Shown: positions 1 to 8,686 of the stretch, piece by piece
How positions within the stretch are numbered: position 1 is the stretch's first letter
How the letters are laid out: every line of letters begins with the position of its first letter
Assembly (NCBI GenBank): GCA_937980205.1
Contig: CALJKW010000010.1
Span: 431,284 to 495,283 of the forward strand
Length of the DNA stretch: 64,000 nt
Origin: an uncultured Myxococcales bacterium
GTDB taxonomy: Bacteria > Myxococcota > Myxococcia > Myxococcales > Myxococcaceae
Direction: 5' to 3'
Notes under the pieces: model-generated
What the model was told of the DNA's origin: nothing
Database searches by the model: none
What the model saw: the letters and a program-made list of their open reading frames with translations, nothing else
Translations under genes and position numbers: made by a program

Positions 1-447
1 GCCGCCGGGAGTGATCTCCAGATGGCTGCACGACGCGAGCTCGGCGGGCAGGCTGCGGCCGGCGTCCAGCGCGGTGCCGCGATCGACGGCTGCGAGCACG
101 TCGTCCTGCGCCATGCCGAGGTTCGGCTGGAAGCGCGCGGTGACGTGATGCATGCCGGGCATGGCCGGCGTGAACGTCACCGCGACTCCCAGGGGAGTGC
201 GCCGCCGCACCACCGCGCGTGAGGGAATCGCGAGGTTGTTGGGGTCGAGGACCGTGACGTCGACGGTGATGAGCTCGGCGGCCTCGCACTCGAGGGGGAG
301 CGCCAGATCGCGCGTGAACGGCCGTCCGACGAGCGCGAGGTCGACGGAGGTGAGCACCGGCATCGCCGTCGGCATGCACCGGACCACCCGCTCCGGCGGC
401 GGCGACGAGCAGCTCGCGAGCACCAGGGCCAGCAGTCGCGCGCGCAC
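1..447 (-). CDS. Putative lipoprotein, partial (3' end outside window)
   Basis: An uninterrupted frame runs from a GTG at 447 to the window edge (149 codons, no stop), so the C-terminus is missing. The N-terminus is a short hydrophobic stretch followed by LASCSS, which fits a lipoprotein signal with the acylated Cys near residue 13. The rest looks beta-rich and extracytoplasmic, with several Cys (RCMPT, LECEA, ASCSH). The GTG directly abuts the TGA of the FHA-domain activator gene, so it is probably the fourth gene of the operon starting at 4061. No family is recognised. The start is inferred from the tight spacing and lipobox. Confidence 0.6.
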   Translation of the reverse strand, partial: MRARLLALVLASCSSPPPERVVRCMPTAMPVLTSVDLALVGRPFTRDLALPLECEAAELITVDVTVLDPNNLAIPSRAVVRRRTPLGVAVTFTPAMPGMHHVTARFQPNLGMAQDDVLAAVDRGTALDAGRSLPAELASCSHLEITPGG

Positions 448-1731
448 TCAGCCCCGCTTGCCGCTCAGGCCGTGGCGTTCGAGCAGCCGATAGAAGTGGC
501 TGCGGGCGAGCTTCGCCGCCTTCGCGGCAGCGGTGACCTGCCCGTCGTGCTGCTCGAGCAGCGCCTGCAGGTAGTCGCGCTCGAAGCGCTCGAGCGCGCT
601 GTCACGCGCCTCGATGAAGCTCGGCTGCTGCGCGTCGTCGTCGGCGCCGCCGTCGTGCGTGCCGAGCGCGAGCACGCGCTCTACCGCGTTGCGAAGCTCG
701 CGCACGTTGCCGGGCCACTGCATGCACTGGAACGCGGCGATCGTGGCGGGCGCGAGCGCGCCGTCGGCGCCGGAGCGCTCCTTCGCGAACCGCGCGGCGA
801 GCATCGCGATGTCGTCGGGCCGCGCGCGCAGCGGGGGGATCTCGACCTCCGTCACCGCGAGGCGGAAGTAGAGGTCCTTCCGGAAGCGACCGGCCGCCAC
901 CTCGGCCTGCAGGTTGCGGTGCGTGGCCGAGATGACGCGGACGTCGGCGCGCTTCACGGTGTTGCTGCCGAGCGGCATGTACTCGCGCGCCTCGAGCAGC
1001 CGCAGCAGCTTCGGCTGCAGATCGATCGGCAGCTCGCCGACCTCGTCGAGGAAGAGCGTGCCTCCGTTGGCGGCGTCGACGGCGCCGGGCCGATCGCGGT
1101 CGGCGCCGGTGAACGCCCCCTTCGCGTGGCCGAACAGCGTCGACTCGACGGTGCCGCGGTGGGCCGCCGCGCAGTCGAAGACGTGGAAGGGCTTGGTGGC
1201 GCGCGGCGACAGCGCGTGGATGACGCGCGCGGCGGCGCCCTTGCCGACGCCGGTCTCTCCGGTGAGGAGCACGGTCGAGTCCGCGGGCCCGACGCGCTCG
1301 AGCAGCGCGAACACCTGCTTCATGGCGAGCGAGCGGCCGCTCATGCCGTGCAGCTCTTCGCGATCGCTCGCGGGCAGCGCGCCGGCGGCCGTCGCGGGCT
1401 TGAGGTGCAGCGTCGTCTTCCCGATGGTGATCGACCCGCCTGCCGGCACGCGGGCCGTCGTCACCCTGGCGCCGAGGTACTTCGTGCCGTTGCGGCTGCC
1501 GAGGTCCTTCACCACGACCTCGCCGGACATCAGCTCGAGCGCGCAGTGACGCCGCGAGACGGCGTCGTCGCGCACGACGAGATCGCAGGCGGCGTCGCTG
1601 CCGACGAAGAAGGTGCCGGCCTTGAGCACGCCGCGGGCGCCCTTGCCGGGGCCCTCGGTGGCCTCGACCACCAGCTCGCTGAGCGGCTGCACCGGCGTGT
1701 TGCCGCCGAGCGTGGCGGTCTGATCGCTCAC
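448..1731 (-). CDS. FHA-domain sigma-54-dependent transcriptional activator
   Basis: 427-aa enhancer-binding protein. An FHA domain (about residues 38-108, with SRRH 59-62 and GSRNGT 78-83) takes the place of a receiver domain and should bind phospho-Thr. The AAA+ module shows Walker A GETGVGKG (158-165), the sigma-54 contact loop GAFTGA (205-210), Walker B GGTLFLDE (223-230) and WPGNVREL (339-346). A Fis-type HTH ends the protein (about 398-420). Its ATG overlaps the stop of the upstream Ser/Thr kinase gene by 4 bp, so the kinase or its targets plausibly control it through FHA binding. This architecture is typical of myxobacteria. The target promoters are unknown. Confidence 0.93.
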   Translation of the reverse strand: MSDQTATLGGNTPVQPLSELVVEATEGPGKGARGVLKAGTFFVGSDAACDLVVRDDAVSRRHCALELMSGEVVVKDLGSRNGTKYLGARVTTARVPAGGSITIGKTTLHLKPATAAGALPASDREELHGMSGRSLAMKQVFALLERVGPADSTVLLTGETGVGKGAAARVIHALSPRATKPFHVFDCAAAHRGTVESTLFGHAKGAFTGADRDRPGAVDAANGGTLFLDEVGELPIDLQPKLLRLLEAREYMPLGSNTVKRADVRVISATHRNLQAEVAAGRFRKDLYFRLAVTEVEIPPLRARPDDIAMLAARFAKERSGADGALAPATIAAFQCMQWPGNVRELRNAVERVLALGTHDGGADDDAQQPSFIEARDSALERFERDYLQALLEQHDGQVTAAAKAAKLARSHFYRLLERHGLSGKRG

Positions 1732-3239
1732 TGCAGGTTCACCTTCATCGACGTCTCTTTACCCTGCTGCACGCGGACTTTCCGGGACACCGACTTGCCG
1801 GTGTCCGGGTTCTTGAGCAGCACGGTGACTTCGCCCTCGTCGACGGGGACCTTGTAGAGCGGGGTGTCGCCGATCGGCTTGCCGCGCACGCTCACCGTCG
1901 CCCACGGCAGCGCGTCGATGGTGAGGTACCCGATGCGTGGCCCGGTGTCGGGCTTCGGCTTCGGCGCGGCTGCCGGCTTGGGGCGCGGGGGCTGTGGCGG
2001 GGTCGCCGCTTGTTCGGGTTGTGGTGCTGGAGTCGCGCTCGCCGGCTCCGGTTCCGATCGCTCGACGGCCCCTTCACCCCTACGAGGGGAGAGGGGGGAG
2101 CTGGGCACGAACCCGTCCACCGGCTGCGGCAGCCGCTGGCTCGCCCACCACGCGCCGCCTGCTGCGGCGAGGCCCAGCATGGCCAGTCCTGCGAGCGCGA
2201 TCGGAGCGCGCGACCGCGGCTGGGGCGCGGCGGCTGGAGGCGGCTGGGCGGACCTGCTCGGCGTCGCTTCCCGCGTGCCCTCTCGGGCGAGCTGCGCGGT
2301 CTGCGCGGCCCGGCTCTCGAGCGTGCGCACCTGCTCGGCGGCGATGCGCTGGACGAGGTCTCCGAGCTCGCGGGCGGCGGACGCTCCGTAGCCGACGGGG
2401 ATGGCCTCTCGCAGCACGAGCGCGGTCGGGGCGCGCTCGCCGGCGTCGCGCGCGGCGCCCCACTCGAGCGCCTCGTTGAACGCGGCGGGCAAGTCCGCGC
2501 GCGGCATCTTCGGCAGCGCCTCGGTCATCACCGCGCGCATGGTCGCGGCGTCCGACTCGCGGCGGAACGGCGACTCGAGCGTCGCGACCTGGAAGATCGT
2601 CACCGCCGCCGAGAACACGTCCGTCGAGCGGCTCGCCGCGTGGCCCTCGAACAGCTCGGGCGCCAGGTACGCCGGCTTGCCCTTCACCGTCCCGGTGCGC
2701 GTGGACGATCTCGTGTCCTGCGCGCGCGCGATGCCGAAGTCGCACAGCTTCACCTCGCCGCTCACCGACACGAGCACGTTGTGCGGAGACACGTCGCGGT
2801 GCACGAGACCGACCGGCTTCCCGTCCCGGTCGGTGAGCTCGTGCGCGTGGTGCAGGCCGTCGAGCAGGCCGTGCGCGACGAAGCTGACCAGCGGCGCGGG
2901 CAGCTGCTCGCCGCGCGCCTTCAGGCGATCGAGCAGCCCCCACAGCGAGACGCCGCGCACGAGCTCCATCGCGATGTAGTAGCGGCCGTCTTCCTGGCCC
3001 ACGTCGAAGATCTGCACGACGTTCGGGTGCGAGAGCCGCGACGCGACCCGCGCCTCGTTCAAGAACTCGGCGACGGCGGCGGGTTCCTCGGCGAGGTGCG
3101 GCAAGAGCAGCTTCACCGCGAGCGGCTTCTCGAAGTCGCCCAGGCCGCGCTGCACGGCGACGTACACCTCGCCCATGCCGCCGACGGCGAGGCGCTCGCC
3201 GAGCAGGTACCGGCCGAGGGGCATTCCGGCGGCGCCCAC
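1728..3239 (-). CDS. Membrane Ser/Thr protein kinase with C-terminal PEGA domain
   Basis: 503-aa Hanks-type kinase. The glycine loop is at about 18-26 (AVGGMGEVY), the catalytic Lys is in AVKLLL (K43), the catalytic loop HRDVSPHN spans 147-154, DFG is at 167-169 and APE at 193-195. A Pro/Ala-rich juxtamembrane linker leads to one membrane segment (about 345-365), a Pro/Lys-rich linker and a PEGA-like beta domain (about 430-503), presumed periplasmic. The GTG start directly abuts the stop of the upstream TPR gene; ATG at 3224 is an alternative. The 4-bp overlap with the FHA activator gene suggests one signalling unit. Confidence 0.93.
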   Translation of the reverse strand: MGAAGMPLGRYLLGERLAVGGMGEVYVAVQRGLGDFEKPLAVKLLLPHLAEEPAAVAEFLNEARVASRLSHPNVVQIFDVGQEDGRYYIAMELVRGVSLWGLLDRLKARGEQLPAPLVSFVAHGLLDGLHHAHELTDRDGKPVGLVHRDVSPHNVLVSVSGEVKLCDFGIARAQDTRSSTRTGTVKGKPAYLAPELFEGHAASRSTDVFSAAVTIFQVATLESPFRRESDAATMRAVMTEALPKMPRADLPAAFNEALEWGAARDAGERAPTALVLREAIPVGYGASAARELGDLVQRIAAEQVRTLESRAAQTAQLAREGTREATPSRSAQPPPAAAPQPRSRAPIALAGLAMLGLAAAGGAWWASQRLPQPVDGFVPSSPLSPRRGEGAVERSEPEPASATPAPQPEQAATPPQPPRPKPAAAPKPKPDTGPRIGYLTIDALPWATVSVRGKPIGDTPLYKVPVDEGEVTVLLKNPDTGKSVSRKVRVQQGKETSMKVNLQ

Positions 3240-4061
3240 TCACCACCTCCACACGAGCACGCCGGTGAGCACCGCGAGCGCGAGCCCTGCACCGAACGCG
3301 GCGTACGACGCGGCGGCCTTCGCGCGCGCGCCGTCGTCGAGCATGCGCGTCATCACCGCATCGGTGCCGGGCATCACCCGCTGGTACTCGGAGACCCAGA
3401 GCGCGGTGAGCACTCCGCCGGCGGCGAAGCCTCCGAGGGCGAGGGCGCCGGTGAGGAAGGCGGGCCAGCGCGTCGGCCCCTGCGGCGCTTCGGGCGCGGC
3501 GACGACGACCGGCTGCTGCACGACCTCGGTGCGCGTCCACTCGAGCGACGCGAGCACCTTGCCGTCGACGGCGAGGGCCTCGAGGCGCGTGGTGCCCGCC
3601 GGCAGCTCGCCGGCGAAGTGGCGCGCGTCGGCCTGCGGCGCGCCGCCGAGCGTCATGCCGGCGACCAGGTTCCAGGGGTCGATGAGGTCGGCCTCGTAGC
3701 GGCCGGGCGCGGCGGGCCGCCGCTCGAGCTTCACGAACCCTTCCGGGTACACGCTGCGCTTCGCGCGGGAGAACACGTCGCGGATCTTCGGCGAAGCGCC
3801 GGCCGGGTCGGGCGCGTGCGGCTGCTTCTCGAGCAGCTCGGCCCAGGTTCGCTCGGCGTCGGCGGCGCGGCCCTGCGCGATGAGCGCGCGGGCGAGCAGG
3901 TCGGCGATCTGCGCCTGCTCCTCCGGAGTGTTGGTCGGCGACTGCGCGGCGACGCGCAACCGCGCCTCCGCGTCCGGGTACTTGAGCTGCTCGTAGAGGC
4001 GGCGTCCTTCGTCCAGATGAGGGTTCACCGCGATGACGAGCGAGATCGCCGTCCACCACAT
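3240..4061 (-). CDS. TPR-like membrane protein paired with Ser/Thr kinase
   Basis: 273-aa protein with a short N-terminal hydrophobic segment, a helical tetratricopeptide-like region (about 15-90, alternating Ala/Leu helices), a beta-rich middle segment, and two hydrophobic segments in the C-terminal 75 residues (ALALGGFAAGGVLTALWV and AAFGAGLALAVLTGVLVW). First gene of the operon with the kinase and FHA activator. Only 26 bp separate it from the divergent kelch lipoprotein gene, so the promoters must overlap. It is probably an envelope partner or sensor for the kinase, inferred from context only. Confidence 0.75.
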   Translation of the reverse strand: MWWTAISLVIAVNPHLDEGRRLYEQLKYPDAEARLRVAAQSPTNTPEEQAQIADLLARALIAQGRAADAERTWAELLEKQPHAPDPAGASPKIRDVFSRAKRSVYPEGFVKLERRPAAPGRYEADLIDPWNLVAGMTLGGAPQADARHFAGELPAGTTRLEALAVDGKVLASLEWTRTEVVQQPVVVAAPEAPQGPTRWPAFLTGALALGGFAAGGVLTALWVSEYQRVMPGTDAVMTRMLDDGARAKAAASYAAFGAGLALAVLTGVLVWRW

Positions 4062-4087
4062 TCGGGGCCGAGTGTAGCATCCGCGCT

Positions 4088-7000
4088 GTGAACGCCCGCG
4101 GGCTCCTCTGCGCCCTGTCGCTGGCCGGTTGCCTCCCGTCGTTCCACGACCTCGAGGGCCGCCGCTGCAGCGCCGACGCCGAGTGCGGCGAGGGGCTGGT
4201 GTGCCACCGGTCCGCGTGCGCGAAGGCCGGGACGTTCGACACGGTGCCGATCGATCTCTCCGCGGCGTCGAGCGAGGGTGGGGTGAGCCGTACGGCGCGA
4301 GCGCCGACCCGGCCGGGGCTGACGGCGTTCGCCGACGCCGGCACGTTGCCCGGCCCCCGCGCGGCGCAGGCCGCCGCCGGTGACTTCGTCGTGGGCTCGG
4401 AGGTCAGAGGCCCCGGTGGGCCCACCACGCCGCTGCCGTCGCCGCGCTTCCAGGCGGGCGCCGCGATCGCAGGCGGGCGCCTGTTCGTCGCCGGCGGGCT
4501 CGCGGAAGACGGCGCGCCGCGGGACGAGGTCTTCAGCGCCCCGCTGCTCGACGACGCAGGCGTCGGCGCCTGGGAGACCGAGCCCGCGCTGCCGAGCGCC
4601 CGCGCGGGGCTCTCGGTCGTGGCCGCCGGTGGCGTCGTCTACGCGCTCGGCGGAGAGGCGCCCACCGGGCTCACCGACGAGGTGCTCGCCGCGGCGATCT
4701 CGGGCAGCGGCCGCCTCGGGCCGTGGAGCGTCGTCGCCCGGCTGCCCGAGCCGCGCGCCCGCGGCGGAGCCGCCCTCTTCGACGGCCGGCTGCACCTCGC
4801 CGGCGGCGCCTGCGCTGGAGCCTGTACGACGGCCCGTGCGCTGCTGGGCGCCGACGGAGGCGTCGGCCCGTTCGAGGCCCTGCCTGCGCTGAGCGAGCGC
4901 GAGAGCCCCGCGGTGCTCGTGGCGGGCGGCGCGCTGCACGTGCTCGGCGGACGGCGCGCGAACGGACAGGTGCTCTCCGAGGCGTGGAGCCTTCCCCTCG
5001 GCGAGGCCGCGCGCTGGCAGCAGCAGCCCCGGCTGCCGCGGCCGGTGTACGCGGCGTCGGCGATCGAGCTCGACGGTGAGGTGTGGCTCGAAGGCGGCCG
5101 GCTCGCCGACGGCGGAGCGATCGCCGATCGCTCGAGCACGCGGCTCACGCGCGGCGGGCTCGACCCCTACGTCGGCGCGCCGTCGCTGCCGGCGGAGAAC
5201 GAGCACGGCGCGATGGTGGCGTGGAACGGGGCGCTCTACTCCGTCGGCGGCGCGCCGCAGACGCTGGGGCCGATCGACGCCGTCTACCGCGCCGAGCCCG
5301 CCCCGGACGGAGGCCTCACGCCCTGGGTGCTCGCCGGCCGCATGCCCCGCGCGCGCGGAGAGCTCGGCGCCGCCGCGTGGGGAGGCCGCCTCTACCTCGT
5401 CGCCGGCTGCGAGAACGCCGGCGGCAACTGCTTGAGCGTCGACGACATCTACGCGGGCGACTTCTTCCCCGACGGAGGCGTCGGCAACTTCCGCGTCGTC
5501 GAGCGGCTGCCGGCCGGCACCGAGGGCTCGGGCATTCAGGTCGCGGTCTCGAACGGCTGGCTGTACATGGTCGGCGGAGTCGTCGGGTACAACCCCACGC
5601 GCCGCGACGTGCTGCGCTCGCGCATCGACGTCGACACCGGCGCGCTGTCTCCTCCCGCGGCGGTGACCCCGCTGCCCGAGCAGCAGGGCGTGTGGGGCCA
5701 CGCGCTCGTCGCGTCGCGCGGGCACCTGTACGTCGTGGGCGGGCAGACGAGCGGCGGCTTTGGCGGCTACTCCGATCGCGTGCTCGCGGGCCGCATCGCG
5801 GCGGACGGCACGGTGTCGTCGTGGGCCGTCGCCGCGCGCCTGCCCGAGGAGCGCAGCCGCGTCAGCGCCGTGACGTACGACGACACGCTGTACGTGGTGA
5901 ACGGCTGCAACGAGGTCGGCGGCAACTACTGCGGAGCCATCGTCGCGCGCACCCTGGCTGCGCCGCTGCTCGAGGACGGCGGCGTCGGTGCGTTCACCGT
6001 GGCCGCGACGCACCCGTCGGCGCGGCGATCGGGCGCCGCGGCCACGTTCGCCGGTCGCCTCGTCACCGCCGGCGGCTACGACGGCAACCCGCAGGACTTC
6101 GTGGAGACCGCCGTGCTGCACGGGCGCGGCCGGCTCGGCCCGGCGCGGGTGCTGACTTCTTTGCCGGCGGGGAAGGTCGCCTTCGCCGCCGCGGGCGCAC
6201 GCCTCTACGCGTTCGGCGCCGACGGCTCGGTGCACGTGTCGCTGCTCGGCGGGCCGTGGGAGGCAGCGCCTTCGGCTCCGTCCGCGCAGCTCGCGGCCTC
6301 GACGGAAGATCGGCTGTGGGTGGCGAGCGGCACTGCCGTGTGGTCGGCGGCGGCTCCGCTGACCGCCTGGCGCGAGGAGCCTGCGCTGCCCGCGGCGGCG
6401 ACGGCGTTCGCCGGGCCGTACGCGGTGTCCGGCACCGCGGTGCACTTCCTGAGAGACGGCGCGTGGCAGGCCGGGCCGGCGTTGCCGGTCGCGGCCGATC
6501 GCCTCGTGCTCGAGGAGTCGCTGCTGTTCGCGCTCTCGGGCAACACGGGCGACGTCTTCGTCTCGGGCCTGGCTGCCGACGGCACGCCCGGAGCCTGGCG
6601 GCGCGCCGAGGGGCTGCCCGGCCCGCGGCGCGGCTTCGGCGCCGTCGCCCGCGACGGCATGCTCTACGCCGCGGGCGGTGATGGGCTGCGCGACGTGCTG
6701 GTCTCTTCGATTCGCGGCGACGGCACGCTCGGGCCGTGGACGCACGCTGCGTCGCTGCCGGGGCCGCGCGCGTCCGTCGGCCTGGTCGCCGAGAGCGGGC
6801 TGTTGATTTCGCTCAGCGACGAGGTGACGGCCTGGCCGCTGTACACGCCGCCGTCACGCGGCACGTTCTCGGTGCGCGTCGATCTCGGCAGCGCCGTCGG
6901 CGCCGTCGAGGGCATCACGCTGGAGGGGGAAGGGCGGTGGGAGATGGAGGTGCGGCTCGCCGGCGACGACGGCGCCTTCGGCGAGCTGCTGCCGCTCGGC

Positions 7001-7117
7001 ATGGCGCGCGGCGGACGGGAGCTGCTCGTCGGGAGGCCGGCGCGGTGGGTGTGGCTGCGCGTCACGCTGCTCGGCGATTCGCGAGTGACCGCGGGGCGGA
7101 TCGCCACGAAGCTGTGA
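4088..7117 (+). CDS. Large kelch-repeat lipoprotein
   Basis: 1009-aa secreted protein. GTG start, signal sequence and lipobox LAGC (Cys about 15), followed by a short Cys-rich segment (RRCSADAECGEGLVCHRSACAKAG) common at the N-terminus of myxobacterial surface proteins. The rest consists of kelch-type blades of about 50-60 residues, each with a GG doublet preceded by hydrophobics (LFVAGGL, VYALGGE, LHVLGGR, LYVVGGQ) and separated by DGGVG or DGTV turns. More blades are present than one propeller needs, so two or more propellers are likely. The last 90 residues look like a separate beta-sandwich. Probably a surface-exposed binding protein with unknown ligand. Confidence 0.85.
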   Translation: MNARGLLCALSLAGCLPSFHDLEGRRCSADAECGEGLVCHRSACAKAGTFDTVPIDLSAASSEGGVSRTARAPTRPGLTAFADAGTLPGPRAAQAAAGDFVVGSEVRGPGGPTTPLPSPRFQAGAAIAGGRLFVAGGLAEDGAPRDEVFSAPLLDDAGVGAWETEPALPSARAGLSVVAAGGVVYALGGEAPTGLTDEVLAAAISGSGRLGPWSVVARLPEPRARGGAALFDGRLHLAGGACAGACTTARALLGADGGVGPFEALPALSERESPAVLVAGGALHVLGGRRANGQVLSEAWSLPLGEAARWQQQPRLPRPVYAASAIELDGEVWLEGGRLADGGAIADRSSTRLTRGGLDPYVGAPSLPAENEHGAMVAWNGALYSVGGAPQTLGPIDAVYRAEPAPDGGLTPWVLAGRMPRARGELGAAAWGGRLYLVAGCENAGGNCLSVDDIYAGDFFPDGGVGNFRVVERLPAGTEGSGIQVAVSNGWLYMVGGVVGYNPTRRDVLRSRIDVDTGALSPPAAVTPLPEQQGVWGHALVASRGHLYVVGGQTSGGFGGYSDRVLAGRIAADGTVSSWAVAARLPEERSRVSAVTYDDTLYVVNGCNEVGGNYCGAIVARTLAAPLLEDGGVGAFTVAATHPSARRSGAAATFAGRLVTAGGYDGNPQDFVETAVLHGRGRLGPARVLTSLPAGKVAFAAAGARLYAFGADGSVHVSLLGGPWEAAPSAPSAQLAASTEDRLWVASGTAVWSAAAPLTAWREEPALPAAATAFAGPYAVSGTAVHFLRDGAWQAGPALPVAADRLVLEESLLFALSGNTGDVFVSGLAADGTPGAWRRAEGLPGPRRGFGAVARDGMLYAAGGDGLRDVLVSSIRGDGTLGPWTHAASLPGPRASVGLVAESGLLISLSDEVTAWPLYTPPSRGTFSVRVDLGSAVGAVEGITLEGEGRWEMEVRLAGDDGAFGELLPLGMARGGRELLVGRPARWVWLRVTLLGDSRVTAGRIATKL

Positions 7118-7124
7118 AGAGGCA

Positions 7125-7200
7125 CCGTTCACCCTGAGCGGAGCAGCCCGAAGGGCTGCGGAGTCGAAGGGCGCCCGAATCCATCTCGGGCCCCGACTCT
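7125..7200. repeat. REP-like palindromic element (degenerate)
   Basis: Left half begins CCGTTCACCCTGAGCGGAGC, continues through a GCAGCCC/GGGCTGC hairpin and ends GGAGTCGAAGGGC. The right half is only a remnant (GGGCCCCGACTC). It lies between convergent gene ends, kelch lipoprotein (7117) and DUF1552 (7220). Related copies are at 14655, 35140 and 40345. Confidence 0.75.
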
Positions 7201-7219
7201 CGCACCACGAACCGCAGCC

Positions 7220-8686
7220 TCACACCAGGCCCGGCAGCGGCCCCGGCACGTAGTAGTCGGTCGTGCCGAAGTTCGTGTCCGGGTACCCGAACGCGTTCAA
7301 GATCGACGTGAACACGTTATGGAGCGACGCGGTGGTCTGGTACTGCAGCGGCTGCAGCACGCCGTTCGCCTTGGTGTTGAAGTTGAGGTGCCGCCCGGTG
7401 CGGAAGTAGCCGCCGGCCTTGCCCGCGAGCAACAGGCCCATGTCGTTCACCGAGTGATCCGCGCCGCAGCTGAACTCGCTCGTCCAGAGCGCGAGCGAGT
7501 TGTCGAGCATGGTGCCGTTGCCCTCGGGCGTGGCCTTGAGCCCGTCCATCAGCCGCGCGAGCAGGCCGATGCGCCACTGCCGGTTCTTCAGCATGGTGTC
7601 GTACCAGTCCTGCCAGCGCGCACCCTCGGGCCCGGTCTTGCCGACCTCGTTCGCCGAGTGGTGCAGCGAGTGGCCGATGTTGTAGCCGGCGGGGAACGTC
7701 GGGTTCAGCCACAGCGCGTAGAAGTCGCCGATCTCCAGCGTGCCGACGTTCGAGAGCCCGCACCGCATCGCGGCGATCAAGATGTCCACCATCAGCGGGC
7801 CGGTCTGCTGAATCGGCATCGAGTACCAGTTGCCGGTGATGTTCGGCACCGTCGGCTTCGAGCACGCCGGAGCGTTCGGCAGCTGCATCGCCTGAAGCCG
7901 CGTCTCGATCGATCGAATGTGCGTGAGGTGCTGATCGATCGTCGTCTTGTCCTGCGACGAGAGCTGGTTCTTGTACACGGACAGCGTCTCGCTCGTGCCG
8001 TCGAGCACGCTCTTCTTCAGCGCCTTCGCGCGCACCGCCGCCGGGTCGGGCATCGCGCCGCCGGTGACCACGCTCGCGAAGAGCCGGCTGAACGCCGTGT
8101 ACGGGTTGTAGTCGCGCGACTTCTGCTGCCGCGCCGCCGAGTAGAACGGGGTGCCGTAGTTGTGCGCGGGGATCTCGAGATCGATGCTCTGAAACGGCAC
8201 CGGGTTCCGCATCGCGAGCCGCTGCGCGAGCACGGTGTCGATGCTGGGCCCCTCGGACACGATGTCGTCGTCGCTGAGCTTCGTGATCTTCGCGAGCGAC
8301 AGCGCGCCGGCGTTCGCCCAGCCGTGATCGCCGTTGTACGGGGCCTGGCGCCACACCGCCATGTTGTCCACGCCGCGCAGCACGAGCAGCTGATCCGTGT
8401 GCGGCACGAGCGGCTGGTGAATCGGCCCGGGCACCAGCGCTTCGCCCGGCGACATCGGCGCCCAGCCGTCGAAGCCGTTGTTGTTGCCGTTGCCGGAGTA
8501 CTTCGCCCCGGTGCGCGTCGCCGCGCTGATCGTGCCGCCGTGCTCGAAGAACACGAAGAAGCGCTTCGCCTGCGGAGCGGTCGCCTGCGCGTACGCCTTC
8601 CTCTCCATGATCGACTCGAGGAACGGCAGGCCGATCGCCGCGCCGCCGAGCCCTTTGAGCACCAACCGCCGCGAGAGCTTCGTCAT
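7220..8686 (-). CDS. Tat-exported DUF1552 protein
   Basis: 488-aa protein with a twin-arginine signal (SRRLVLKGLGGAAIGLP, residues 5-21). It matches the DUF1552 family in length and motifs such as FFVFFEHGG, LRGVDN, GDHGWANAG and LALWTSEFSCGADHSVNDM. The family is alkaline-phosphatase/sulfatase-like and found in planctomycetes and myxobacteria. Its biochemical role is not established. It is coupled by a 4-bp overlap to the DUF1588/1592 gene upstream, the usual partner of this family. The Tat signal implies folding in the cytoplasm, possibly with a cofactor. Confidence 0.88.
   Translation of the reverse strand: MTKLSRRLVLKGLGGAAIGLPFLESIMERKAYAQATAPQAKRFFVFFEHGGTISAATRTGAKYSGNGNNNGFDGWAPMSPGEALVPGPIHQPLVPHTDQLLVLRGVDNMAVWRQAPYNGDHGWANAGALSLAKITKLSDDDIVSEGPSIDTVLAQRLAMRNPVPFQSIDLEIPAHNYGTPFYSAARQQKSRDYNPYTAFSRLFASVVTGGAMPDPAAVRAKALKKSVLDGTSETLSVYKNQLSSQDKTTIDQHLTHIRSIETRLQAMQLPNAPACSKPTVPNITGNWYSMPIQQTGPLMVDILIAAMRCGLSNVGTLEIGDFYALWLNPTFPAGYNIGHSLHHSANEVGKTGPEGARWQDWYDTMLKNRQWRIGLLARLMDGLKATPEGNGTMLDNSLALWTSEFSCGADHSVNDMGLLLAGKAGGYFRTGRHLNFNTKANGVLQPLQYQTTASLHNVFTSILNAFGYPDTNFGTTDYYVPGPLPGLV

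Noticed and set aside
472..1857. Long Arg/Glu-rich open frames antisense to the FHA activator and kinase genes
   Set aside because: They lie opposite genes with complete catalytic motifs and are typical high-GC antisense frames.
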